A stretch of DNA of 14,837 nucleotides, from positions 1 to 14,837 of the forward strand of contig LFTP01000152.1 of NCBI GenBank assembly GCA_001513395.1. The letters are read 5' to 3'. Made by a program: the position numbers and the translations under genes. The notes under the pieces are model-generated. The model was not told where the DNA came from. It saw only the letters and a list, made by a program, of their open reading frames with translations, and searched no databases. Below are positions 1 to 6,286 of this stretch, in pieces (the first letter of the stretch is position 1; each line of letters begins with the position of its first letter). The DNA is from Clostridia bacterium DTU080 (lineage in GTDB: Bacteria > Bacillota > Limnochordia > DTU080).

Positions 1-882
1 GGATCTGAGTATCGAGCCCTATTGCAGCGACTGCTGGAAGACGATCTGCCGCGGTTTGAGGCGCGTTTTCGCGATCTTTTGCGCCGGAACACAATCCGCG
101 AAGTGGCTAACTTTCAAGCTCACCTGAACCGCGAAGCGGAGCTGATCATAGATCGTGTCAACCGAATTAACGAATCCTTGTACAGCATCGACTACAACCC
201 TACTCACAAGCGGTACATCGTTTTGCAGGCTGAGGAGACCCCTGACGTGGAAATACGGGAGTTCCGTGAGGCACTCAGAGCTTGCACCGAGGGAGCACTT
301 ACGGGCTCGGAAGATGATCAGTACTCCGAACGTAAGTTTGCGCAAGTCAAAGCCATCATTGAGCGTTTTCAGGGCAGAGAGGGCTATACGGACATCGACA
401 AGCGCTGGACACGAAAGGTGACCGACGTACGGAATTGGTTTGTCTTCTCCGCTTCCGAACGCTGGCGCGAGGATGATACGGAGTACGAGCATTACACTGA
501 CACGGGCGGGAAATCAGGCGGGCAGAAAGAGAAGCTGGCTTACACTGTCTTAGCAGCGAGTCTGGCCTACCAGTTCGGATTGGACTCAAATACGAGGCGT
601 TCCCGTTCCTTCCGTTTTGTCGCAATCGATGAGGCCTTCGGCCGCGGCTCCGATGAGTCTGCCCGCTACGCGCTGGAGCTGTTCCGCAAGCTCAACTTGC
701 AGCTGCTTGTGGTGACGCCCCTGCAAAAGATTCACGTGATCGAGCCTTTTGTGTCCAGCGTGGCGTTCGTGTACAACCAAGATGACCGCAACTCCATGAT
801 CCGCAACCTGACCATTGAAGAGTATCAAGCCGAAAAGGCCGCGTACGGTCAGATCGCCAAGGCGAGGGTCGAGGTATTATGA
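1..882 (+). CDS. jetC: Wadjet JetC, SMC-like ATPase, C-terminal part (partial at left edge)
   Basis: JetC is the MukB/SMC-like motor ATPase of Wadjet (JetABCD, related to MksBEFG), which extrudes DNA loops and licenses cleavage of closed circular plasmids. The reading frame is open from base 1, so only about 293 C-terminal residues are present. It begins with a charged helical stretch, the end of the coiled coil. An ABC signature KSGGQKEK lies at 511-534, followed by a Walker B region with VAIDEAFGRG near 619-648, and then a D-loop/H-loop-like stretch ending in LLVVTP. The SGGQKEKL signature with this Walker B is typical of the JetC/MksF group rather than of RecN or SbcC. The stop codon overlaps the start of the next gene (ATGA), which fits translational coupling in a jetABCD operon. 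JetA and JetB are presumably upstream, outside the window. Family assignment is from motifs and neighbour; I rate it high. Confidence 0.9.
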   Translation, partial: GSEYRALLQRLLEDDLPRFEARFRDLLRRNTIREVANFQAHLNREAELIIDRVNRINESLYSIDYNPTHKRYIVLQAEETPDVEIREFREALRACTEGALTGSEDDQYSERKFAQVKAIIERFQGREGYTDIDKRWTRKVTDVRNWFVFSASERWREDDTEYEHYTDTGGKSGGQKEKLAYTVLAASLAYQFGLDSNTRRSRSFRFVAIDEAFGRGSDESARYALELFRKLNLQLLVVTPLQKIHVIEPFVSSVAFVYNQDDRNSMIRNLTIEEYQAEKAAYGQIAKARVEVL

Positions 883-2075
883 ACTGGAGTACACCGAAAG
901 ACCTGCGACAGGCCCTACAGCGCAAGTGGGAGCGTGGAGAGCTCCTCCATGCACGCCTAAGCGATGAGTCTCTCTATCCCTTTGAGATACGGCTGAAGCG
1001 GCCCACGGCTCGGGACATTGCCAACCGGTTCGGACAGGTGATGGATTGGATCCAGGCCTTACGTGAAAAGAGCAGAGAAAGTACGGGATACGGATACGAC
1101 CTGAAGTGGATAAAAGTGCGCAATCGGGTCCAAGGGAGCAACGAGATTCCCGTTGCGGCCGTCTTCCCCACGGAGTCCGATGCGTTGCGGTTTATCGGAC
1201 GGATCCAAGAAGCCGATCGGATTGAAGCTTTGGCTAATCGTCTTTTGAAGCGTTATCCTAATCTGGATCCATGGGTCCGACGCTATCCCTTCAAGATACT
1301 GGACCACGAACAGGAGTGGGACCGTCTTTTGTCGGTGCTCGATTGGTTTGTTGTCCATCCGCGTTCCAATCTCTATCTCAGACAGTTGGACATCCCGGGC
1401 GTTGATACGAAATTCATAGAAAACCGCCGCTCTTTGCTCATGGAGCTGCTCGATCTGGTGCTGCCGGAATCGCAGATCGACGCCTCAGCCACAGGAGTGG
1501 CCAACTTCAACCGCCGGTACGGCTTGCGCTCCGAACCGGTAACGCTGCGCTTCAGGCTGTTGGATCCACATGTGTACATAGCAAGTCTGAGAGATCTCAG
1601 TGCACCGATCGATGAAGTGGCACAGCTCCACTTGCCCGTGCGACGGGTATTTGTCACGGAAAACCGCATCAACGGCCTGGCGTTTCCGGACTGCCCTGAA
1701 AGCCTGGTGATCTTCGGGCTGGGTTACGGGCTGGATCGCTTGGCGGAGATTCCTTGGTTGCGCCGGAGCGAAATCTGGTACTGGGGAGATATTGACACCC
1801 ATGGATTTGGCATTCTCGATCAGTTCCGGGCGATCTTCCCCGACGCGCGCTCTTTCCTGATGGATCGGGAGACCTTGGAAGCACATCGAGACCTTTGGGT
1901 AGAGGAGGCAGCGGCCAAGCGCTACCACGGTGAACCAACTCGACTTACGGATGCCGAGTACGAGCTCTTTGATGACTTGCGAAATGATGTATTCGGTGAG
2001 CGTATACGACTCGAACAAGAACGCATTGGCTATAGATGGCTGACAAGAGCCCTTAAGCGCTGTCTGGGAGAGTAA
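879..2075 (+). CDS. jetD: Wadjet JetD, topoisomerase VI-like (Toprim) nuclease subunit
   Basis: JetD is the DNA-cleaving subunit of Wadjet, acting on small circular DNA once the JetABC motor has reeled it in. The 398-aa product has the usual family length. The N-terminal half corresponds to the DUF3322 region, including a conserved-looking stretch RYPFKILDHEQEWDRLL near residues 135-151 and the VHPRSNLYLRQLDIPGVDTK block near 159-178. The C-terminal half is DUF2220, a Toprim-like fold: the Toprim glutamate is in FVTEN (E261) and the metal-binding DxD is in GDIDTHGF (D304, D306). A further acidic site lies at RLEQERI (E379 region). All expected catalytic acids are visible, so the subunit looks intact. 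The ATG overlaps the jetC stop by four bases. The gene is the last of its operon; an integrase scar follows about 110 bases later. Confidence 0.92.
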   Translation: MNWSTPKDLRQALQRKWERGELLHARLSDESLYPFEIRLKRPTARDIANRFGQVMDWIQALREKSRESTGYGYDLKWIKVRNRVQGSNEIPVAAVFPTESDALRFIGRIQEADRIEALANRLLKRYPNLDPWVRRYPFKILDHEQEWDRLLSVLDWFVVHPRSNLYLRQLDIPGVDTKFIENRRSLLMELLDLVLPESQIDASATGVANFNRRYGLRSEPVTLRFRLLDPHVYIASLRDLSAPIDEVAQLHLPVRRVFVTENRINGLAFPDCPESLVIFGLGYGLDRLAEIPWLRRSEIWYWGDIDTHGFGILDQFRAIFPDARSFLMDRETLEAHRDLWVEEAAAKRYHGEPTRLTDAEYELFDDLRNDVFGERIRLEQERIGYRWLTRALKRCLGE

Positions 2076-2186
2076 CCGCGCGCAGCGACGCGCCAGATGG
2101 CGATCGTAGGTTTGTTCTCGGCGACTGCCACACACTCCTTACCTTCATACCTCCGCGCAAACGGAATCCCCCAGAGTATCCTGTCC

Positions 2187-2369
2187 TTCACGCCCCTCGA
2201 TATACTACCCCTCTATGCTCATCCCGGAAGGCACAGTGTTCCTATCGTCTCCCGGCGACTCTGGCATGAGAACATCCGTATTACGCTGGACCTATACGGC
2301 CACCTGCTCCCAGGCCAGGACGAAGCCGCTGCTGCTGCGATGGATCGGCTCACCGCTCTTTGGCAGTAG
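2187..2369 (+). pseudogene. Tyrosine recombinase (phage-type integrase) C-terminal remnant
   Basis: In one + frame, 60 codons align by eye with the end of Tn916/phage-type tyrosine recombinases. FTPLDI matches the usual FTPHDLRHT block, VPIVSRRLWHENIRITLDLY matches VSxRLGHxxIxxTLDxY, and GHLLPGQDEAAAAAMDRL is a typical tail. The nucleophilic tyrosine is kept (TLDLYGH, about 2295-2297). The box II HxLRH residues, including its arginine, are lost (LDILPL), and the invariant LGH has become LWH. No N-terminal or central domain is present; an ATG at 2097 opens the same frame but gives no recognisable integrase sequence. The fragment ends 100 bases from the 3' end of tRNA-Val(GAC), the usual place for an island integrase. 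I infer an inactive relic of the element that brought the Wadjet genes. Confidence 0.75.
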
Positions 2370-2422
2370 CGCGATTCATAGGCAGTACACTGGTAGTACA
2401 ACCGCCCCAAAAACGGCCACAC

Positions 2423-2464
2423 GAAAAAGCAAGGCCCTCCGGAAACCCGCTTCCGAAGGGCCTT
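2423..2464 (-). terminator. Rho-independent terminator of the tRNA-Cys/tRNA-Val unit
   Basis: On the minus strand a 14-bp nearly perfect stem (2451-2464 pairing with 2431-2445) with a short GC-rich loop is followed within two bases by five T residues (A run 2424-2428 on +). It lies six bases beyond the CCA end of tRNA-Val, so it ends that transcript. Confidence 0.85.
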
Positions 2465-2469
2465 TGCGC

Positions 2470-2546
2470 TGGTGGGGAAGAGAGGACTCGAACCTCCGAC
2501 CTTCACGATGTCAACGTGACGATCTAACCAGCTGATCTACTTCCCC
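2470..2546 (-). tRNA. tRNA-Val (anticodon GAC), CCA encoded
   Basis: The minus strand folds into a full cloverleaf. The acceptor is GGGGAAG/CTTCCCC and the D arm is GATC-AGCTGGTTA-GATC. The anticodon arm is TCACG-TTGACAT-CGTGA, giving anticodon GAC, and the T arm is GGAGG-TTCGAGT-CCTCT. Discriminator A and a genomically encoded CCA follow, for a length of 77. Its 3' end faces the integrase remnant and Wadjet genes, making it the probable attachment gene of the island. Confidence 0.95.
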
Positions 2547-2580
2547 TTGCCTCACTGCACTGTTGAACAAAAGAAGGTGA

Positions 2581-2655
2581 TGGAGGCGGCACCCAGATTC
2601 GAACTGGGGAATAGAGGTTTTGCAGACCTCCGCCTTACCACTTGGCTATGCCGCC
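2581..2655 (-). tRNA. tRNA-Cys (anticodon GCA), CCA encoded
   Basis: Cloverleaf on the minus strand: acceptor GGCGGCA/TGCCGCC, a three-pair D stem GCC/GGC, anticodon arm GAGGT-CTGCAAA-ACCTC with anticodon GCA, T arm CCCAG-TTCGAAT-CTGGG, discriminator T and encoded CCA, length 75. It is the first gene of a two-tRNA unit; tRNA-Val(GAC) follows after 34 bases. Confidence 0.95.
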
Positions 2656-2672
2656 TCAACCAATGCACCCAA

Positions 2673-2702
2673 AGTATATGCTAAAACGGCCCGTGATGTC
2701 AA
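2673..2702 (-). promoter_or_regulatory. Sigma-A type promoter for tRNA-Cys/tRNA-Val
   Basis: On the minus strand a perfect -35 box TTGACA (2697-2702 on +) is separated by 18 bases from a TATACT -10 box (2673-2678), 17 bases before the tRNA-Cys 5' end. Position and consensus match fit a stable-RNA promoter. Confidence 0.8.
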
Positions 2703-2712
2703 GAGGTACCCG

Positions 2713-2750
2713 AAAAAAAGGATCCCGTAAACCTCATTTAGCAGGTCGGG
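2713..2750 (-). terminator. Probable terminator of a minus-strand transcript coming from 2751 or beyond
   Basis: On the minus strand CCCG-ACCT (2743-2750) pairs with AGGT-CGGG (2724-2727 and 2731-2734) with a three-base bulge, and seven T residues follow four bases later (A run 2713-2719 on +). It sits just upstream of the tRNA promoter and would insulate it from transcripts of the oxidoreductase gene at 3082-4074. The bulge and the offset of the T run make it imperfect. Confidence 0.45.
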
Positions 2751-3081
2751 AAGGCCCTCCGGAGCAGTCGAGCCGTAATCCGGTCGTGCACCTAAAGCCG
2801 AGACGAAGACTTATCACCGATACGCATAACAGGTGGGCCCGCAATCGCATCAGCTCTCCGTCATTCTCCGTCTCGATCTGAGTGATCAACGGGCCCGATC
2901 GCTGGCGCCGATGGTATCATGGTTTAGTTTCGAGCTGATCCGAAGCGGCACCGAAGGAGGATCCCGGTGGGACGGACGCGGCTTAAACCCGTCACGCTGA
3001 AGAGTCTCTCCGCCATGGCGATAAAAGCTCGACCCTCTTTTCCTCTCCTAAGAAAGTAGGAGGGCTCAGTCATCCTCGGTA
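2751..3081. other. Intergenic stretch with short repeats, no long gene
   Basis: The region holds a tandem octamer TCTCCGTC at 2855-2862 and 2865-2872. It also has an imperfect direct repeat, GGGCCCG followed by ATCGC, at 2835-2848 and 2891-2902. A small hairpin CTCCTA/TAGGAG lies near 3045-3062 without a clear T tract. I recognise no RNA family; conserved cores of RNase P RNA, tmRNA, SRP RNA or common riboswitches were not evident. The only coding candidate is the tiny ORF at 2967-3059, listed separately. Confidence 0.5.
2967..3059 (+). CDS. Possible small ORF, 30 aa, function unknown
   Basis: A GTG codon at 2967 follows an ideal Shine-Dalgarno AAGGAGG (2954-2960) at a spacing of six bases, opening a 30-codon frame that ends in TAG at 3057-3059. 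The predicted peptide is strongly basic, with Arg/Lys near both ends and no acidic residue, and it has no membrane segment. I recognise no family. It runs convergently toward the oxidoreductase gene and overlaps a short hairpin (CTCCTA/TAGGAG) at its stop codon. A CACCG/CGGTG pair could place the ribosome binding site in a loop. The case rests only on the ribosome binding site; no promoter is convincing, and chance is a real alternative. Confidence 0.3.
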   Translation: MGRTRLKPVTLKSLSAMAIKARPSFPLLRK

Positions 3082-4074
3082 TCAGGCATACTCAACTACT
3101 TGGTGCGCTTTGGCAGAGCGGAAGGCGGCATCGACAACCTCCAGGGTGCGCAAAGCGTCCGTCCCTGATGATATCGAAGATCTGTCTTCTTTGATCGCCC
3201 GGAAGAACTCTTGCATCTGTCGGTAGAAACTCATCGATGACTGATCTGATTCGTGAACAACCTCCCCGTCCTTGACAAGCCGTGCGCGACTCAGTGTCAG
3301 CGTGTGCTTCGTACCCCCGATGATGGTCTCGTGACGGCGGTGCGCCACGTTTGCGGACATGCGGGCCGTAGCCGGAAACTCGTTGCCATGTCCATCCACA
3401 AGGCTCATCGTGATTGACACCTCATCTTCGCCTTCCCATTCGGAGGCTCGCCATGACATTTCGCAGTAGACCCGACGGGCAGACGTATCGGTCACCCAAA
3501 GCATCAAGTCCACCAGATGACATCCTAGAAGAGGCAACACAAATCCGCCGGTTCGTTCGACGGAGCGACGCCACTCCGTACTCGGCTGTTTCACATAGGT
3601 CAACAAATCGCCGCTGATGTGACGAAGTTCTCCGATTTCCCCGTCCAAAATCATCTTCCGAGCGACCATAGATGAACTGTCAAACCGATGATTGTGAGCG
3701 ATCATGAGCAATACTCCATGCTCCTGAGCGGATTGGATCATCTCCTGTCCTTGCTGCAGGGTCAGCGCCATGGGCTTTTCGCACAATACGTGCACTCCTC
3801 GCCGACAAGCGGCAATCGAATACGGCGCGTTCAGATACGGAGGCAGACTCAATATGACGGCATCAACGTCTTCTTTGGCCAGCTCTTCCTCGTACTCCGT
3901 GGACCACCGCACCGCGCCGTACGTTTCAGCCACTTGTCTGGCCCGTTCAGGTACCGTGTCCACGACACTGACCAAACGGATGTCACCTTGAAGTTGCTGG
4001 ATCACTCTCAAGTGGTTTACTGCATGGTTTCCCGCACCGACGACACTCACACCTAGCTTACCGTTGCTTGTCAT
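3082..4074 (-). CDS. Gfo/Idh/MocA family NAD(P)-dependent oxidoreductase
   Basis: The 330-aa product has the two-domain layout of glucose-fructose oxidoreductase, inositol dehydrogenase and relatives, which oxidise or reduce sugars, inositols or sugar derivatives in the cytoplasm. The N-terminal Rossmann fold shows VSVVGAGNHAVNHL (GxGxx at residues 13-17) and an acidic residue ending strand 2 (VVDT, D39). The family lysine is in CEKPMALT (K100). The C-terminal domain has GGFVLPLLGCHLVDL: the histidine (H186) is present, but the Asp usually found four residues before it (as in GGxLLDxGxH) is a Leu here, so activity or substrate may differ from classic members. The ATG is preceded by GAGGAG at about 11 bases. 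It lies 171 bases downstream of the beta-helix gene on the same strand, with a possible terminator between them. The substrate cannot be named. Confidence 0.85.
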   Translation of the reverse strand: MTSNGKLGVSVVGAGNHAVNHLRVIQQLQGDIRLVSVVDTVPERARQVAETYGAVRWSTEYEEELAKEDVDAVILSLPPYLNAPYSIAACRRGVHVLCEKPMALTLQQGQEMIQSAQEHGVLLMIAHNHRFDSSSMVARKMILDGEIGELRHISGDLLTYVKQPSTEWRRSVERTGGFVLPLLGCHLVDLMLWVTDTSARRVYCEMSWRASEWEGEDEVSITMSLVDGHGNEFPATARMSANVAHRRHETIIGGTKHTLTLSRARLVKDGEVVHESDQSSMSFYRQMQEFFRAIKEDRSSISSGTDALRTLEVVDAAFRSAKAHQVVEYA

Positions 4075-4148
4075 GGCTTACATATCTCCTCGCGAATGGA
4101 GTTCTCAAAACAGCACTTGACCACCGTCTCAAACTGAAGCGCAGTTGT

Positions 4149-4219
4149 GAAAAATCGGGGCCGCGTAGGCCTGTTTCCCCTCTCAGCCTCACGTCTGACA
4201 GCATGCGCCACGCCCCGAT
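4149..4219 (-). terminator. Terminator- or attenuator-like structure between the two sugar genes
   Basis: On the minus strand ATCGGGGC (4212-4219) can pair perfectly with GCCCCGAT (4154-4161), directly followed by a T run (A residues at 4150-4153 on +). The enclosed loop of about 50 bases can form smaller stems such as AGGC/GCCT. It could end the beta-helix transcript or modulate read-through into the oxidoreductase gene. Confidence 0.35.
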
Positions 4220-4245
4220 GGCGAGCAATACTCCGAGATGGGAAC

Positions 4246-5607
4246 TCAGCTTCGTATCAGATTACCTGAAACGATGGTTTGATCTCCCACCGTCACGATC
4301 GGATTCTCTACTCCATGAACGATGTTATTGACAATCATGTTTCCCTTGCTTTGGCCGCTTTCGGTGATCGCCGGATAGGGTTTAGTTTCCGACGAACGCC
4401 TCACGATCAGACCGGAAACCTGTGATGAACACGCGTCCTCTAACCATACGTCCCTATACCGGGAGTCGGTCAGAATACAGTCGGAAACCATGATCCCCTC
4501 GCAACGAACGATTTCAAGGGCTCCTCCCCGTTCCGGTGTTCCACCGTGAGATTCCGATACAGTCATCCCTTGCACGATGCAGTCGAAGGAGTCTTCGATC
4601 TTGATCCCACCGATAAGCCGCTCTCCGTAATCGGGATTGGAGTCCAAAATGTTGTGATTGATGTCAATCAGGGCGGAGCGCTCAACGAGAACATTTCGTT
4701 CTGATCCGCGCGTAAGGGTGTTATTTCCGATGACGATGCCGCGGCTGTCTTTGATGTGGACATTGATCTCTTGATTGGATATGTGATTTCCGGTGATGGA
4801 GAGCAGACCGGCCTTCAAGGGGCTCTCCGGCTGAAATCCTTCAATCCTGACATTGGCCCCACCCGGCCTGATCACAGCTTGAATCGTGTTTCCCGTTATG
4901 GCACCTTCCCGAATACCTATCTTTCCGGCGATAAACCACACGTCGCTGCCGCCGTTTTCGTAGTTGTACTCGATATCATTGCCGGCGATCTGGATGTTGC
5001 GTATGTTGCCTTCTTCAACCTTGATACCGCCGCCTCCATTGTAGCTGATGTGCGACGCCGAGATATTGATTTGATGCAAATTGACGTGATCGAGATAGAT
5101 GCCGACTCCCCGGTTGTTGTAGACGTGGACGCCGTTGATGAGAACGTTACGATTGTTCCCTATCACGTGGATCCCGTGTCGGCAATCCCGAACGACAAGG
5201 GCTGACAATGTGGCTTGAAAGGTCGTCTCGAGGCATATTCCGTCGGCATCGGGATGCGCTCCTTCCACGATAATGCCTTGGATCAAGGGCATGGCCCCGT
5301 AGGCATAGGCTTGTGGATCAAGCTGTTCCGGATTGGCACTGACCCGATGATGACCAATAATGTGAAAAGCGGGGCCGGAACAGCTATTCCGAATTGTCGC
5401 GCCGGATCCCAGCAGACTCAACCTGCCGGTCTTGGCCATGTCAACCAAAATGGTCCTGCGGATCAGATACCGGCCTTGTGGGAAATAAAGCAAGCCGGTT
5501 TTGGCTTCACAGGCGGCCTGGATCGCAGCGGTATCGTCAGTGACCCCGTCGCCTTTGGCCCCGAATGACTTCACACTGATGAACGATGCGTCGTGTCCCG
5601 TGAGCAT
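4246..5607 (-). CDS. Right-handed beta-helix protein, pectate-lyase-3/GH28-like
   Basis: This 453-aa product starts with the hallmark of the Pectate_lyase_3 family, SFGAKGDGVTDDTAAIQAA (about residues 14-32), followed by YFPQGRYLI, as in polysaccharide lyases, polygalacturonase-like hydrolases and phage tail-spike depolymerases. The rest is made of short repeats rich in N, G, I and V (for example ISASHISYNGGGGIKVEEGN, ITGNHISNQEINVHIKDS), which are coils of a parallel beta-helix; NosD-like repeats are the nearest pattern. No signal peptide or membrane segment is visible, so the product is either cytoplasmic or exported by another route. A ribosome binding site AGAGGCG lies seven bases before the ATG. 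It precedes the Gfo/Idh oxidoreductase on the same strand, suggesting a role with polysaccharide or uronic-acid derivatives. The exact activity (lyase, hydrolase or epimerase) cannot be read from sequence. Confidence 0.82.
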   Translation of the reverse strand: MLTGHDASFISVKSFGAKGDGVTDDTAAIQAACEAKTGLLYFPQGRYLIRRTILVDMAKTGRLSLLGSGATIRNSCSGPAFHIIGHHRVSANPEQLDPQAYAYGAMPLIQGIIVEGAHPDADGICLETTFQATLSALVVRDCRHGIHVIGNNRNVLINGVHVYNNRGVGIYLDHVNLHQINISASHISYNGGGGIKVEEGNIRNIQIAGNDIEYNYENGGSDVWFIAGKIGIREGAITGNTIQAVIRPGGANVRIEGFQPESPLKAGLLSITGNHISNQEINVHIKDSRGIVIGNNTLTRGSERNVLVERSALIDINHNILDSNPDYGERLIGGIKIEDSFDCIVQGMTVSESHGGTPERGGALEIVRCEGIMVSDCILTDSRYRDVWLEDACSSQVSGLIVRRSSETKPYPAITESGQSKGNMIVNNIVHGVENPIVTVGDQTIVSGNLIRS

Positions 5608-5644
5608 CTGTCTTCGCCTCTTTCGTATCTTGGTTCATGCCTGC

Positions 5645-5686
5645 ATTATCTTGCATCTCCTCATCTTTCCCAGGACAGATGAAGAG
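5645..5686 (-). promoter_or_regulatory. Candidate -10 box and operator upstream of the beta-helix gene
   Basis: On the minus strand a GATAAT box (5645-5650 on +) lies 37 bases before the beta-helix start codon. Immediately upstream, at 5657-5686, is an inverted repeat CTCCTCATCT / AGATGAAGAG (one mismatch, 10-base centre) covering where a -35 box would sit. That placement fits an operator of a local repressor or activator. No regulator gene is visible in the window and no good -35 box is present. Confidence 0.35.
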
Positions 5687-5741
5687 GTGCTTCCGTTACA
5701 CCTGCTTCGCTTTGTGTCGCAACCGCCGAAGAGTCTAAGCA

Positions 5742-5759
5742 GCTGACGGCGTCGTCAGC
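5742..5759. repeat. Perfect 7-bp inverted repeat GCTGACG-GCGT-CGTCAGC
   Basis: A perfect 7+4+7 hairpin or palindrome lies 135 bases upstream of the beta-helix gene. There is no T tract on either side, so it is more like a protein-binding site or RNA hairpin than a terminator. Confidence 0.4.
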
Positions 5760-5905
5760 AATCGCGCCGGTCACGCCGAGCCAATCTCCATGAAGACCAT
5801 GTAGCGTCTGCATATACGGAGCGGATCGGCTCTTTCGACGCTCGGTGTCGCCGTCACATAATCTCTCGATGCCAAGCGGATGCCCTCACCCCGATGCGGG
5901 AGTGA

Positions 5906-6286
5906 TCAAAACACTGCCATCCTACGTAATGTCTGTAACGCGCCGACGCTTGCGATAGGACAAAGCACCTGCTTGCCGAATGTCTCCTGAATTGGCACCT
6001 CGGAGCCTGTTCGACCTCTGGCCATCGCTTTTTCTCCATTGACACCTATTGGTGACGGGGGTTCTTTTTCCTCTTTCGCGTCCTTGATCGCGATGTAAGC
6101 CTGACAAGCAATTCTACCGAAAGGGTAAGGTCCGTAGGCTTCACTGCACTGCAGGACGATGATCTTTCTGTCGTCATACTGCCAGACTGAGTCCTTGTCA
6201 CCGTGAAAAAGCATCCTCACAACAGGGTCCTTGGAATCAGCAGCGAAACACTCGTAAACGAAGAGGAGGTAGCGAGCATGAACCAC
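5906..6286 (-). CDS. Uncertain ORF, up to 126 aa, hypothetical or decaying gene
   Basis: An open frame on the minus strand shows gene-like codon use in its middle (runs such as GACGACAGAAAGATCATCGTC) and a plausible protein stretch with YDDRKIIVLQCSEAYGPYPFG. I recognise no family. Its only long start is a GTG inside the antisense of the transporter start region, with no ribosome binding site; an ATG at 6217 is also poorly preceded. After its TGA at 5906-5908 the same frame stays open for about 43 more codons to another TGA, which could mean a longer gene broken by a stop. A hairpin TCACTCC/GGGGTGA directly follows the first stop. It could be a real small protein, a pseudogene remnant, or a chance antisense frame; I lean slightly against an intact gene. 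Confidence 0.25.
   Translation of the reverse strand: MVHARYLLFVYECFAADSKDPVVRMLFHGDKDSVWQYDDRKIIVLQCSEAYGPYPFGRIACQAYIAIKDAKEEKEPPSPIGVNGEKAMARGRTGSEVPIQETFGKQVLCPIASVGALQTLRRMAVF

Noticed and set aside
1485..2135. Minus-strand ORF opposite jetD
   Set aside because: Antisense shadow of the conserved JetD Toprim region; low-complexity translation without family features.
2431..2763. 13-base repeat AAGGCCCTCCGGA at 2431-2443 and 2751-2763, considered as attachment-site repeats
   Set aside because: One copy is part of a terminator stem, a repeat this short is expected by chance in 15 kb, and it does not match the tRNA 3' end.
2642..2881. 79-codon + strand ORF after tRNA-Cys
   Set aside because: It starts inside tRNA-Cys, covers the tRNA promoter and a terminator, and has no ribosome binding site.
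2880..3060. Glycine-riboswitch-like GCACCGAAGGAG segment on the + strand
   Set aside because: The rest of the conserved aptamer core is absent and no gene of the same strand follows.
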